Shown here piece after piece: positions 1-13,043 of a DNA stretch of 64,000 nucleotides. The stretch lies in assembly GCF_000499845.2 (NCBI RefSeq), contig NC_023753.2, forward strand, positions 8,199,791 through 8,263,790, given 5' to 3'. Every line of letters starts with the position of its first letter. Position 1 is the first letter of the stretch. The stretch is from Phaseolus vulgaris. Lineage: Eukaryota; Streptophyta; Magnoliopsida; Fabales; Fabaceae. Below the pieces are notes generated by a model. The model saw only the letters and a program-made list of their open reading frames with translations, had not been told where the DNA came from and did not search any database. The position numbers and the translations under genes were made by a program.

Positions 1-2800
1 TTATTTAAAGTAGGACCCTTGTGAGAATGTTGATAAACTCATGATGTCTTTATCAAAGACAAAGTAGTATTATCTCAAACCATTTTATTTTATGTTGTTT
101 ATGCTCTGTCTCTTGTCCGTTATGTACGTGTCCTGTCCTGTTTGGATTGCACGTAATACTCACATTGTAAGATTGATAAGTGCTCTATTCATGATTAAAG
201 TGAACCTTCAAATTTTTTTATTCCTCATAGTTGCTGTCACATTACTTTGGTTGGTTTGGTTGCTTTTCACATCAGCAATCAGGCAACATCTGTACGGGGA
301 TTATGGGAAACATTTAAGTCGTTTATTTATTATTTCATTTAAGATTAATTTAAACCATTATATGGCCTATTTTTATTTGTTTTTACTTTTTTTATTGAGA
401 ATATTATTTATTTTATTTTTTTATATGTGCGTAAGGTCTTTTTTTATATAGTAATTTATGATCTTGAAAATATTATTTATGTATTTGATTTGGATGACGT
501 CAATAAAATTTTCTTATGTTATTTTATTTTATTTTAGCGTGTCTAATGTGTATGAAAACTTTAAACAAACATTTTTGTGATAGGTAATTATTTTGAGTTT
601 GAGATGATTAACAACTAGGTTAACGTGACATCTTTTTTAGTCTTTTCTTTTCTATTCGATACATTTTATCTTTTTCTTTGATATTTTTTTGAGTATTGTT
701 CATGATTGTTTTTAAGTAGTTATTTGTATTATGAGATTAAGGCTTAGCTCTTATGATTATTGATTTTTACCTTTATTATAGGATTGTGCCTTAGTTCTTA
801 ATGACTATTGATTTTAATTGATTTTTCTGTTTTTGTTTTGTTTTTCTTCTTGATTTCTTATTGTAAATATATTTGTGAAGCGCTTAACAGTGTTTTTCAT
901 TATATAAACATGTAACAGGTTTAGGAAAGTAGTAAGAGGTGAACTTAATTATTGAACCTAAAAAAAATATAAATTTAATTTTTAAATCATAGAGTAAATT
1001 TAATCCATTGAGGAATCAATAAATTAATAAAGAACTTAATCGATTTAGTTTAATTGAATATTGTCACCATGAAAGTATGAGCCAATTCAATTAAATACAT
1101 TTTTATATCCTTAAAGGAAACTTAAATTAATTTACCCTCAAAGAAAATTAAAAGTGTAACAATGGTATGGAACCCAAACTTAGTTTTCTAACATAAAATC
1201 TTATCTCAATTATATTACATCCTTGTTTAAATTCTTGATTTTCTCCTTGAATTCACATTTATTGTTCTCAAATTTCAATCAAATTTCCCCTTTTCTTCTT
1301 CATTAAAGTGTGATAATTACAAAGTCAAACACGTTATCTTTGTAAATTCCATATCATTACTTATAGGACAATCTTGCATTTATAATTTTCATGTATAAGG
1401 GAAACAATGTACTGAATTATACATTTTGTTCCATATTTTTAAATGTTCTCTATACATATTTGAGTTATGCATTTCTCTAAAAAAATTACAATTATCATAT
1501 AAATACTTGTAAAACTTTTTTTATCCTATCTTAAGACCAAACATAATTGATGGTTATTGAATGTACCAAGTGTTAGGCCCAAAGTTTACAACAAAGTAAT
1601 GATACTGGCAACACATCTTTAACCTCTTTAGTCCAACCATCCCCTCTTGGTTGTTTGTGACATGTTTGCATGCACATAATGAAAGACATTTTTAAAACTT
1701 ATAAAAGTCAAACTAGCAATTTTTTATACCAAAAACTAAAATAAATTTATCATAGTTATAGATATTAACAAACATATTAAACCTAACTGGTCCCTTGTAG
1801 TTCCTAGCTACCTAGCTACCTATCTTCCAATTTCTGTTTTTCCTTTATAGGTTGGGTTCTCTTCTTCTGTTTTTCTTCTTTTTCCCTTTCAAAAATGTTG
1901 ACTGAATAAGTTGAAAATTGGATCTTCAAAAAATAAATATATAAAGCTTTACAATTGCTCATTTTGTCCACTGATCACCGACTATACAATATTCTCGGGT
2001 GCATGTTGCAACCACTTTATTTTTCTAGTTGACAAAGTCAAATCAAACTTAGATACGACTACCATTAACCTCATAAGGTTTCTTTTTTGAGTTCGAGAGA
2101 TGGAATGTTCTTCAAGTCCCTTTCAGATTTTCCTTTGAACTGCACTGGACCATCCAAAAAAAAAAAATCATACTAAAATGTTAATTGGAGTCATACCTCA
2201 TTTATTTGTCTTTCAAGGCACAGAAAAAAAAAAATTCCCATTTAGGAATACTTGAATTTAATGTTTAGGCAATGCTACATATAATGCATATTCTGTATTT
2301 TTCATATTGTCCTGTCTTTGTCCAGAGATTTCAGATTTTTATAATTAAAATATTATTTCAAAATAATAATATTTATTTGAAAGTACTGAAATATCTCTAT
2401 TTTTTTCTTAATTTATATAAACTAATATATTATTAAGTATTTCAACACGAGTATTTATTAAGAAACAAAATTGAAATAAAAGTCTTATTTTTTTATTAAA
2501 AATTGAAAACAATTTTTTTTTTCATATTACCAATCCATTTTGTTTGGAGGTCACTATCTTATTTTTATTAAGTATCCTGTCAGGTTACTAATTTTTTACA
2601 GAAAATTTAACAAGTCACAGTTATTTTTAATAAATTGTTATCTATAAGCAACTCAATTGTCTCTAATTAAAAATCAATCTTACTAAATGTTGCCGTGTAT
2701 ATTTTGGACTGCAAATTTGTTTCTTAGTATCTGTTGATCTTGTATCTGAATTTTACTGATTTTATTTATAGAAACAATGATTTTTTTTGTTTACACAATC

Positions 2801-2831
<31 letters not shown>

Positions 2832-3458
2832 GTGATATTTTCTATCATCCATATTCGGAAATTAATGTTTTCTGCATTTCAACAAGATAATTAATTCAGT
2901 AAAAAAAAAACAGAGACTTATTAATATCACAACCCCATGGATAACTGATTATCATTATGATGTGGTTCTTGTGTTTGTTTTTTATTATTATAAGAAGTCA
3001 TTGTGGTCATTTAGAATAACTGAATAAAAAATGTGTCACAAGTTTGATTAAACGTGAAGAAATTGAAAACCAGAAACTTGCAAGATTCCTCCTTATTGTT
3101 GGGCCTTTTGATGTGCATTCATGATGGTGAAGTGTTCAATTTGAACTTTAAAGTTTTCAAGTCAGTTTATTTCATTATTTAATGTTACTGTCATTGTTGT
3201 GTGGGTCTCCACAACCACTTCTTACTTTCAGGGATATCTAATGTTTTGTTTTCAGTAAATTGTACATGACACATTCTATTTGAATCATTTTTTTGTTATG
3301 TCCAACCGATTTGGTGAATTCAATATATAAGTTTGATAGATTATATTAATACAGTAAATAAGTTATGATTTGAAGATTCTACAAACAATTTTCACGGGAA
3401 AACCACATACAGGTGTCTGTATGTCTGTATTTGTTATTGTGTTTTTCATATTCTTTTT

Positions 3459-3464
<6 letters not shown>
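1..3464. other. AT-rich intergenic DNA, no gene recognised
   Basis: I see no exon with recognisable protein similarity, no paired terminal repeats and no RNA gene. A 119-codon ORF at 92-451 on + is made almost only of hydrophobic residues, as expected from T-rich DNA, and is not called. The only clear structure is the dinucleotide run near 2.8 kb and a short CCTAGCTA duplication near 1806. Confidence 0.5.
2801..2827. repeat. (AT)n microsatellite
   Basis: Uninterrupted AT dinucleotides, about 13 repeats. Confidence 0.95.

Positions 3465-3496
<32 letters not shown>
3465..3496. repeat. (TA)n microsatellite
   Basis: Uninterrupted TA dinucleotides, about 15-16 repeats. Confidence 0.95.
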
Positions 3497-3497
<1 letters not shown>

Positions 3498-3739
3498 CCT
3501 TTTATTTTATATGATTCTGTTATTATATAAAAATATAAGACTTAAATATATATTGTATTTAAATTATTTTGTAGTAAAAAAATTAATTATGGTTATGTAC
3601 TTATCATCTTTAGACTCATTAAGTTGAATCAAGCTCGAGATTAATATTTAGAGTTGAAACTTAATATAGAGAAGGAATTTATTGGAATGAGAACTAAATT
3701 AAGTGGTATACCTTGAACAAGTTTTAGAAAGTATGAGTT

Positions 3740-4800
3740 TGAAAATGGATGAAGAAGATAAGTGGTATGGATGAATGGTGAGTCTTTTCAGTTAAATTAG
3801 CATATAAGATCATAATTATGAGGTGGAAAGAGAAGGTAAATGCATGTAGGAAAAGTTTTGGAAGATTAAGGCTTTGTTTGGATTGGAGAGTGGAAAGTTG
3901 AGGGTATGGGAGAGTGAGAGTGTGAGAAGAAACTGTGAAAAAAGTTAGTGTGTTTGGATTAGGGCATGTTAGAGTGGATATGTGAAAAAAATTTATTGAG
4001 ATACGTGAGTGATGTGATGATTGTAAGAGTATTTTAAATTATTTTAAATAATGTAAATTGTAAGATTACAAATTTACCCTTATATATAAAAAAAAAAAAT
4101 TATTAATTTTGTGCATATTTTGGTTAATTAAAATAATTTAAAGTTTCATTTATAAATAAAAAAATGTAAAATTCAAAGAAATAATTAAATATAATTTTAA
4201 ATGTAAGTATAATTTTATTATTTTTTATTTTATTAATTTAAATTAATTTTGTTACTTAAGTTATTTTATTTAGATAATTTCAATATTATTTATGATTCTT
4301 TAAGTTATATTATGTTATATATATACACACAAAATTATTATTATTAATAATTTCCATTATTAATATTATTGTATGAAGGGTACCATGGTCTTTTCACCTT
4401 ATTCCACTTTCCTTTCTCTTCAATTATGAGAAGATTTTAAATACCTTCAACTTTTCACTCACTCTCACCCTCAACCTCTCCCTCTCATAGAAGCAAACAA
4501 GGGTGACACTCATTCACCCTCACCCTCAACCTCCATCACTTCCAAAAGCAAACACACCCTAAGGCATTTTTGTCAACACAAATTACAACTTGAAGCGTTT
4601 TAGAAAATAAGATAGCAACAAAGGTCCATTTGAAAAAGCACAAGGCAGTTGTATCAAGTAACCTACATAATGTGTGGGAAGGATGAAGAGTCTACTAGTC
4701 ATCCATTTTTTAAGTGCAGAGTTGTCAAATATAATGAAATATACATTATAGGAATGATATCTGGTTAGCTTGATATGGAAAAACATATGAATTATACTAA
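3740..4800 (+). mobile_element. LINE (L1-type) zf-RVT fragment, split by a MITE
   Basis: Joining the sequence on the two sides of the MITE at 3870-4559 gives a frame reading KAFLSTQITT-stop-SVLENKIATKV, then a degraded Cys-rich stretch. This is the pattern of the zinc-binding region (zf-RVT) that follows the reverse transcriptase in plant L1-type LINEs, where a Trp sits at the stop (TGG to TGA). The left part encodes 'DKWYGWMNGESFSVKLAYK', also typical of this region. It carries several stops and no reverse transcriptase core, so it is a dead fragment. The outer limits are approximate. Confidence 0.6.
3870..4559. mobile_element. Tourist-like (PIF/Harbinger) MITE, 690 bp
   Basis: The left end reads GGCTTTGTTTGG and the inverted right end GGGTGTGTTTGC, both followed by a GTTGAGGGT-type subterminal motif. 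The flanking trinucleotide is TAA on both sides (3867-3869 and 4560-4562), the usual target site duplication of PIF/Harbinger elements. The interior is AT-rich with no ORF, so it is non-autonomous. It interrupts a LINE fragment that reads through when the element and one TAA are removed. Confidence 0.75.
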
Positions 4801-6209
4801 TAGGAATTAAAAAAACTTAAAAATAATTATAAATAAAAAAATAGAAAAATGAATCATATAGACATTATTATAATAGTATAACTAAAAGTTTAATTTTGGG
4901 TTATTGATATTTGAATCCTATGAAATCTATTCGATGGAAGTGATAAAACGGGGTAGGCACATTGACTATGGTATTGGTGTTAATATATGACTTGTAATGT
5001 GTGCAAAATTTTAGCAGCAAATGCTTCCTTGAGGCAATAGTTGTATGAGAGGGTTATTTTAGAATTTTAGTTTTGCATAATAGCTTAGTTCTATGTCCTC
5101 TGAATCTAAGAGGATCATCTGGGTACAATATGATACTGTAATAAAAGTGGAATTGTATTTAGGATTGAAAATCTTTATATTTTAGGGTAGTCTTTATCAT
5201 AACAGTGGTGGCTAATATCACAGTACCTCTGAATTTTTTTTTTTTTATAAAGTTTAGAACACCTTTCAATATTTCTGTTTATTTATTTCTTATTATTAAT
5301 AAAATATAAAATAAGTCGTGTATAAAAAATGGTTAAAAACACAAGTACAAAACTAATTATTACTCCCATGTGCTTACAAGTATAATGATTACATTAAAGT
5401 GAACACTAAGCTAAAGATGATACTAATGTGAAATACTATGATCAATTTATAAAAATGGAATAAAATTACCTTATAGACTAACTATAAAATACTTTTATAA
5501 ATTCTTTCAAACACTTACTATATAGAATAAATTCAAATAAGTTGTTTCTGAGTTTTTCCAAACTAAACTTAATACAAGAAAAAATAAATATTATAAAGAA
5601 ATATACATGACTGTGCACCATCTTGGGAATGACCATTAGTAACATTGAAATAAGCACAAGCATAAACATGACCATCAAAACTCTTGTACCATCTCTAACA
5701 CACAAAACTAATGAACTTCAATGTATTAGTGAATAATTTGTGAATATTTTGAAGTACAACTGTGTATATTTAATAGTACACATGCATGTTTTTATAGATT
5801 AATCAATTTTCTTATAAAGTTATATAACTTTATAAGAACAAGAGTTAAATGACACAATTTTACATTACATAACAATTTTTATGATTCTCCTTTTATTAGT
5901 TACAGAAACTCTTTTATTGGATTTTTTTTAAACCAATAGCAAAAACATCTCTACGTCGTACATCACTTATACATTTAAAATATATATTCATCCTAAAAAA
6001 TTTAAAATCATATCTAAATTTTTAATTTAAATATTTTATATGATTTAACACTGTCTATCTTAAAAAAAGTACATTTATTTTTAAACTACACTGTATGATA
6101 CACTTTCAAATTAAATTAATATATTATCTTTGTTAAGTCTAAAATAGAAATTAATTTGCCTGTTTATAATTTTTCTAATTTAATTTTTTTCATATCTATT
6201 TTATTTAAG
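4801..6209. other. AT-rich intergenic DNA, nothing recognised
   Basis: No protein similarity, terminal repeats or RNA structure seen. A 75-codon minus-strand ORF at 5478-5705 is low-complexity and has no recognisable domain. Confidence 0.5.
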
Positions 6210-6214
6210 GTAAT

Positions 6215-7661
6215 TGTAACACCCCATAATTTACATATAACTATTACAATAAAAGTTCTACCAGTTTCTATACAAACTTGGAGTTTTTCAAAACATTCCT
6301 AATACATGATTAGGATTTATAGAAATACAAATATTTACATATCCACAGCTCAAAATAAAACTCTGTAACCTCTAAGGCTCTCCTGCACCTCTATGGTCAT
6401 CTGCTCATGTACATAGTACCGTCATCGCAGTTCAAACACAGCAAGAAAAGCAAGGGTAAGCTACTGAAAATAGAATTTTATAATATACACACTTAAATCC
6501 AAAGAGAAAACCAAGTTACATGATCAATTTCTCAAATTACACAATCTTCTTCAATTCCCAACATTAAAACAATCACATAGATCTCACATGGATCTACACA
6601 TCCAGAATATTCAACAAACAACGTCTTCCGGAAGACCCATATTAAGTAAGTCCTACCAGAGACTAACACCTGATCCAAAGATTACCAGCGAATCCAACAG
6701 AAAGGATCAGGGTAAGTTCAATACAACCCAAGCCGTGCATCTCATATGTCACGGTGTGCATGAACTCCCCCATCAGCTTCTCACCACCTGATATCTTAGT
6801 CTATGTGACTTAGATCATCAGTGAAGCTCGGAGATCTCTGTTACCACATAGACATCAATACTTAATACACAGCAAACATCAGTCCATACATTATCCCGAC
6901 ATCAATACTTAATACACAACAATCATCAGTCCATACATTATCCCAAATGTATGAATTCAATTTCATACCATTTCGTCATACAATATCATTCAAAAAGTTA
7001 TCCACAATATTCAAAAGTTTATTTGACATAAAAAAAAAATACACTTTAATACTAAATCATCAAAACCCAATATTTCCACAAATTTAAATAATATATAAAC
7101 AAACACACAATATATAAACAAATAACACCCATGCAAGAGAAATTCAATATTGGGACCACGTCCCTTCCGCATTCAAATATTCTATCTTAGGGTGCTATTA
7201 AAAATTAAATTTAGCTTCCCTTACTTGCTTGCTTTTCAAGCAACTTTTAGAATTTTATTCCCCACCGTTTGGATAAGCTTCAAGATTTACGGGCCTAATG
7301 CAAATTATCCAAACAGAACAAAATTTCAGTATATAATAGAATAAGTTGAGAGGATTAAACTTCTCAACTGACCCCACCAAGATTGATAATTAAATCCTAG
7401 GGAAAACAGAGAACAAAGGATATTTAGAGTAAAAATGAACTTACTCTGTTTGAAAATCTGATCGGGTAGAAATGTTCCTTAACTCCTCTGCTACAGCGTG
7501 GTATGATCAGATTCTAAAATAGATGAAGATTGGGAGAGAAATTAAGAGAGAGGGAGAGAAGAGAATTGGAGAGAGAGAGAGAAAGAAGAAAAGATGGTAC
7601 TGTGGTGTGAAGAAGAATGTGGCACGCTGTTTCTGTTTCTTTAAAAAAAGGTGCCGTTACA
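6215..7661. mobile_element. Solo LTR, 1447 bp, TSD GTAAT
   Basis: The segment starts TGTAACACCCC and ends GCCGTTACA, so it has TG...CA ends within a short inverted repeat TGTAAC/GTTACA. The five bases on each side are identical (GTAAT at 6210-6214 and 7662-7666). TG...CA termini plus a perfect 5-bp duplication are the hallmarks of an LTR retrotransposon integration. No gag-pol coding lies inside, so a solo LTR left by recombination is the best reading; TGTAACACCCC starts are common in plant Ty3/gypsy LTRs. A GA-rich tract (about 7530-7590) lies near the 3' end. Family assignment is inference. Confidence 0.75.
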
Positions 7662-8032
7662 GTAATATTTATCAATTTAAATAATTTATAATTATATGTT
7701 AACATCGTTGTTATTAATTTATTTTAAAAATATATGTTCAAATTAAAAATTGATAACTAAAATAATTTTATAAAAGATAAGTGACAAAATATAATTGTAT
7801 ATCCTTTGTAATACTATGGATGACTTTGGCTATGCTTGATTTATAATTTAACGTTAATTATATTATAAGACTTAATAAATAGTTTATCCACTCTAGTATT
7901 TTTTATTTTATTTTATTATGTCACTAGTGAAAAAGAAGAAAAGGATACGTTTTATTTAGTACGGCTTTTGCGCTACCCGCTTTTGTAAAAAACGCGGTGG
8001 TATTTTTGAAATTATTTTGATTTACGTTATTT

Positions 8033-8208
8033 GAATAGCCGCATTCGTAAATCAAAGCACTTGATTTACGAATGCGGTTATTTGTATAACCGCACTTGTA
8101 AATCAAAGCGCTTGATTTACGAATGCGGTTATTTAAATAACCGCATTCGTAAATCAAAATTCTTTGATTTACGAATGCGATTTTACCTTTAACCGCATTC
8201 GTAAATCC
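8033..8208. repeat. Tandem array of hairpin units
   Basis: Three and a half copies of a unit whose two arms are AACCGCATTCGTAAATCAA and its reverse complement, separated by 4-8 bases. Each unit can fold into a near-perfect stem; copies repeat every 50-60 bases. The array is richer in CpG than the surrounding DNA. Similar subterminal arrays are transposase-binding regions in CACTA elements, but I do not recognise this one. Confidence 0.8.
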
Positions 8209-8821
8209 TTTTTTACCCTAAATTTTGAAGCGCGCCACACACAATTTCAAACTTTATTTCTCGTCTTTGCCTTTATAATCATAACACATAAACAAATAGT
8301 TCAAATATAAATAGATGAAAAATATAAGTATTATAGTTCAAAGTTTAAGTGACTTCAAACTAGAGCGTTCCAGTCTGTCATTAGACTTGGGTTGCCTTCA
8401 TATTTATTAGAAGAATCCTCTTGAAGTTTTCGGGTGAAAATCCTATATATTAGAAAACAACTCCTTCATGTGAAGTGAAAAACTTGGAGTATTGAAAACT
8501 GTTTTTTTCTTCGAAGTCCGTTGAACCCTTGATTTTTAACCGAACATCTCTTTGAAATTCTAGTTAAATCCATTTCTAGACCTTATCAGATCGACCATAG
8601 ATGATCAATAATTTGGTTGCTATGAACCTAACTACTCTAAGAAAGATTATAAGTTTTAAGATCAAACATTAATCTTGATCAAACTAAGCTAAGAGGAACT
8701 GGATTCATGACTTGTAATCAGACTATATATATGAATTTATAACTATAAAAATAAGCATAGAACTTTGGTGTTTTATTTTGCTTTGTGTTCTATCACATGC
8801 TATTGTCTTTTCACTTTTAGA

Positions 8822-9015
8822 AAATCATTAAACAGAAATTAAATTTAGAGATATTGTTATATTTACTAAATTATATACTATTTTAGAGACTAAAAAATGA
8901 TTGATATCTAAATTGGTTTCTATTATTGGTAAATAATTTTTAAATTCATATCTAATTAGCTACCAAAATTTTAGCTACAAATTATTTAGATTCTAAAATT
9001 GTTTTCTATATAAAT
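8822..9015. mobile_element. Foldback MITE, truncated copy
   Basis: Matches the left half of the palindromic MITE at 42349-42728 in order: AATCATTAAACAGAAATTAA, then AGAGACTAAAAAATGATTG, TTGGTTTCTATTATTGGTAA and CTAATTAGCTACCAAA. The right half is missing. Confidence 0.6.
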
Positions 9016-11380
9016 TTTAACTATACCATTCCATATAAAATTTATCTATACTATATATATTTTTGGAATTATATCTATAGATAAATTTTGGATATTTACT
9101 TACAAAGTATTTATAGGTAGAAGGATTTTGAATTTTATATATGTATTATAAATTATTACAGGATTTTATCTACACTGAATGTAAGTAAAACTATTTTGGA
9201 GTTATACCTATAGTAAAACATACACAAAGATACAAGTGTTTGTGGGTATATGTTCTTTATTAGTGAAACATTTTTCACTGATTTTGAATTTTTATTAGTA
9301 TAACTTTAAAAATAATTATAATAATTCAATTTGTAACTAAACGACATTATAAAGCTTACACACTATTATGTGTACTGGAAATTGATATAAGTTTTTTTTA
9401 TATCACATTAAGTATAGATATGGTATTGGTTTGGCAGAAGAAAACAATATTCAACGGCTGATGGAGCAAAAGAAGAAAATTCAGAAAGTCTTTCATTCCG
9501 TGACGCAACCAAAAACTCAATTAATCAAAGAAATATACTCAAAATAGTAAGGGTCAAATTATTACAAATGAAAAGTTTATGTCTAGTCATTAGTGAGTTA
9601 AATGTTAACATTTGAGCTATGAGTCTTGACACTTCTTCTTCTTAAATGGTATATTAGTGTCGGACACATGTATCCGTGTCGATATTCGTATAATCCTCGT
9701 AAGATATTTATCGGTGAAGTGTTCAATTCAAAAAAATATTTGTTGGATTTTTAAAAATTCTAACACGGTTCTAACATAATTTTAAAAGATATAAATACAA
9801 TAACTTTTTAAAAACTCAAATTTATTATATAAATTTTTATTATGATTATAAAAATAAGAACAAATTCTTTTGAACCAGTCATGAAAAATATTTGTCTGTT
9901 CTCAAAAAAATCTGGAACATACTTTTGCATATAAATATTTATTTCCAATTTATATAATTCAAAATTATATAATATATAGATCCGTGTCCCCGTATTCTAC
10001 ATTTTAGAAATTATACGTATATTTGTGTCCGTATCCGTATCGTGTTCGTATCAATATCTGTGTTGTTGTAATAGCATAAGTGTCAAAGTCAATAAAGAAA
10101 AAAAAAACATAGCCAATTGAGAATCTAGTGGCAGTGAATTGGAATTATCGTTACATTTATTAGATATCAAAATTTGTAATGTACTTTCAACATCTTTTTT
10201 AAAACATATAAGGATTTATTTTATATAAAAAAAAATTATGTTTAAATTTTTGTAATAGATCAAGTTTATAGAACTATAATTTGTATGTGTTTTAAAAATT
10301 AATTAGCATTTAATTACATTAGTTCATAGCCCACTAAAATTAACTTAAGAGTGAAGTGTTCAAGTAATTTATAGGACGTCTCATATTACACCAAAACCAA
10401 ATTAAGGTAACTTTGATATGAAAGATAGATAACCTAATACTCTATTGAATTATGAGTGAAATAAAAAAAAAAGAATGGAAGAAAAAGGAAAATTAGAAAG
10501 AACATTAATTTTGTATTTTTCTGTTATCTTCATCAATATTTTAAAATAAAATAAATTAAAAATAAAGCCACAATTTTTTAATTAAAAGGCAAAAACGTAT
10601 ACAAGAAATGGTTAGACTACTTTGAGAGTTTCTTTTTTATGAGTTTAGTTTAGCCTTCTATATTAAATAATATATTTTTTTCATGTTATTTTTCAGTGAT
10701 AGTGTCTTACATGAGTTTTTATAAAAACTTCATAATCTCTCAACAGTAATAGTCCTTTTTGCTTAAAATTAATCTCTCAATCACACAACCACAACCACAC
10801 ACATAACAAAATTTATAAATAAAAATAAAATAAATAAATAACTAACTTTACTGATACACTTGTACAAAGAAATTTAAGTAATCTTTTTCTTTTTCTTTTT
10901 CTCTTCTTCTCTTTCTTTATTAATTAAATTCTTTTTTAACCATGCTAATTTTTTTTTCCAAGAGGTAAGTCAAACCTTATAATTTTTAAAATTTTTAAAT
11001 TTTAATTAATTAATTATATTTATTTACTTTTAAATTTTAATTTTTTGAAAACTTTTATTAACCTTTTTAATAGCAGGCTTTATAATATTTTAAGAAAAAG
11101 TAAATATTTAAATGATTAAAAATAATATAATTTGACACATTGTATTAAAAAAATTTATATTAGAACTTTTTAGATGAAATATATGTTGCTAAAGTAATAT
11201 TTTTAAAATCTAAGTCATTGTTTATTTCAAATATTTAATGTAATAATAAAAGTGCTACGGTATAGTTTGAGATATTATTCAAATGTTTATAAATAACACA
11301 TATGAATTCAATTGCCATTACATATTTACGAGTGATCGTTTGATTAAGGAAAAAAAAATATAATTTTATTATTTTTTATT
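9016..11380. other. AT-rich intergenic DNA
   Basis: No gene recognised. At about 9655-10075 two edges rich in GTGTC/GTATCCGTGTC motifs face each other and may be the ends of an old element, without a visible duplication. Confidence 0.4.
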
Positions 11381-11384
11381 ATTA

Positions 11385-12020
11385 CAATATTTTTTTATCA
11401 GCAAAGAATAAATAAAATAAAATGAGACACTTAAGAATGCCTCAACCCTTATACAAATAATTCCAACACAAACTTCTTATCACTCAACCCATCAACCACA
11501 TTAACATAACATAACAAGATACAAGAGCGCATCAATATAAAATTACATCAACCCTCCAAAGGAACACATTCTCAAGACAAACACAAAAGTTCAACAACTA
11601 AACTCAGTCTTTGCCAGCAAATAAAAGTAAATCAAACACCCAATTGTCAACCCCATCAAATCGACCGTACCATGAATATATAGAAGCCAAAAAACCTGCA
11701 CAAATATCTCATATAACATAAAGGTTCCAAACACCAATCCAAGTAGGATAAATCAACCAATCTTTTCTTTATTGTAACTCAAAACCAAAATCATTAAACT
11801 GACCCTGCAAAGAAGAAACAACAGTCAAGAAAACTTGCACAAAACACATCACAATTGTCAAACCTAGACAAAACGTTAAACATAAATCATCAAACATCAA
11901 TCTCTCAAATATTTCATACAACAAAGGGGTTTCAAACACTAATCCGAGTAAAAGAAATCGATTAATCTTTCCTTTATCATAATCTAAAACCAAGTCTTCA
12001 TTTGTACCACAGTAAAAACC
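11385..12020 (-). mobile_element. LINE 3'-end fragment
   Basis: Read on the minus strand the segment ends with GGGTTGAGGCATTC, then GTCTCATTTTATTTTATTTA and TTTGCTGATAAAAAAA. This is the usual 3' UTR ending of plant L1-type LINEs. The upstream part holds two diverged copies of an approximately 100-bp stretch about 205 bases apart (near 11700-11818 and 11908-12010). No reverse transcriptase is included. Confidence 0.5.
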
Positions 12021-12851
12021 TCAACTAGATCAACACACTTATTCTTAAAAATCAACCTATTATGTAATGTTTCATAATTAGATATATTAGGTAAAAAATA
12101 GTTTTGTAAGAAATAATTTCATTTAGATATTTAGTTTATAGTAAAATTATAAGAAGGATAACAACTTGTTTGTAAACGATAGAATAACACCTTTTTCTAT
12201 TTTTTTTATACACCATATCTCATCTATCATTTTTATTTTATATTTTTAGTTGATGAAAATGATTAAGGATATATATAATAAAAAAAACATATTTAATAGT
12301 TTCATTATATGTAAAATGGCAATTAATTTTTTTTACTAAAATGTCAAACAAAGCGAGAAGTGTATTAACTTTTAATTATAAGTTTTAAATTAGTTATAGT
12401 CAAAAAGCTAATTTGTCTCTTAAAATCATAATCAAAGACCAAACTATATAATCTAAATTACCAAACATCCGTGACTAACACCAAACATTTTTTTCATCAA
12501 TCAGTTTGTAATTTCTGAAAGCATTATAATTCAGACGTACTCTTCGACTTAGAGCACTCATGCAATGTCTTTAAGTGTTATAATTAGATAATTTAATTAC
12601 CTAAAGTTTCCAGAATGCAATGAGAATAATAAAGTAGGAATATGCCAAACGAATTTTCTATAAAGTGAAATTAACTTTTTTATTACAAGTTAAAATTAAT
12701 TTATGTATAGTTTAAAAATAAAAGTTCCAAATATTTTAAAACTTTATAAGAAACGATTTTTACATGTTAATTGTTAGATAAAATTTGTTTAGTTTTATTT
12801 TTCTGAATTTTTTTATGAAAAAGTTGGGGAATCTAGCTTATTTGTACAAGT

Positions 12852-13043
12852 TCAAAGAACTTTCCTAAAATGAAATTGTAATAAATAGAAAAGTTTGAAT
12901 GATGGTTTTGGTGTGTCTTTGAAAGTAGAAGACAACAAAATAAAACACGTGCCGAACCTAAAAAATGAATTTGAAAAGCAACAATGGTGAATGATTAGTC
13001 GACGATACAGATTGCAATTGACCTGCACCTGCACCTGCACCAT
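12852..13043 (-). CDS. Candidate short ORF, 63 codons, unrecognised
   Basis: An ATG in good context (ACCATGG) opens a 63-codon frame starting MVQVQVQV, encoded by three GTGCAG repeats. A TATATATA motif lies 70-80 bases upstream on the same strand (near 13113-13125), a reasonable distance for a short 5' UTR. After the repeat the protein is Cys/Phe-rich and shows no domain I know. Several CAG|GT sites in the first 25 bases could also be splice donors, so this may be a first exon. Chance occurrence is quite possible. Confidence 0.15.
   Translation of the reverse strand: MVQVQVQVNCNLYRRLIIHHCCFSNSFFRFGTCFILLSSTFKDTPKPSFKLFYLLQFHFRKVL

Larger units (their letters stand above)
7922..9265. mobile_element. 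Possible CACTA-like element containing a hairpin array
   Basis: A CACTAGTGAAAAA-like start at 7922 and a TTATTAGTG end near 9265 could be degenerate CACTA termini around the hairpin array at 8033-8208. No matching 3-bp flanking duplication is visible and no transposase is present, so the limits are tentative. Confidence 0.25.

Noticed and set aside
92..451. 119-codon hydrophobic ORF on +
   Set aside because: T-rich DNA naturally gives long Phe/Leu frames; no promoter, no family match and no balanced composition.
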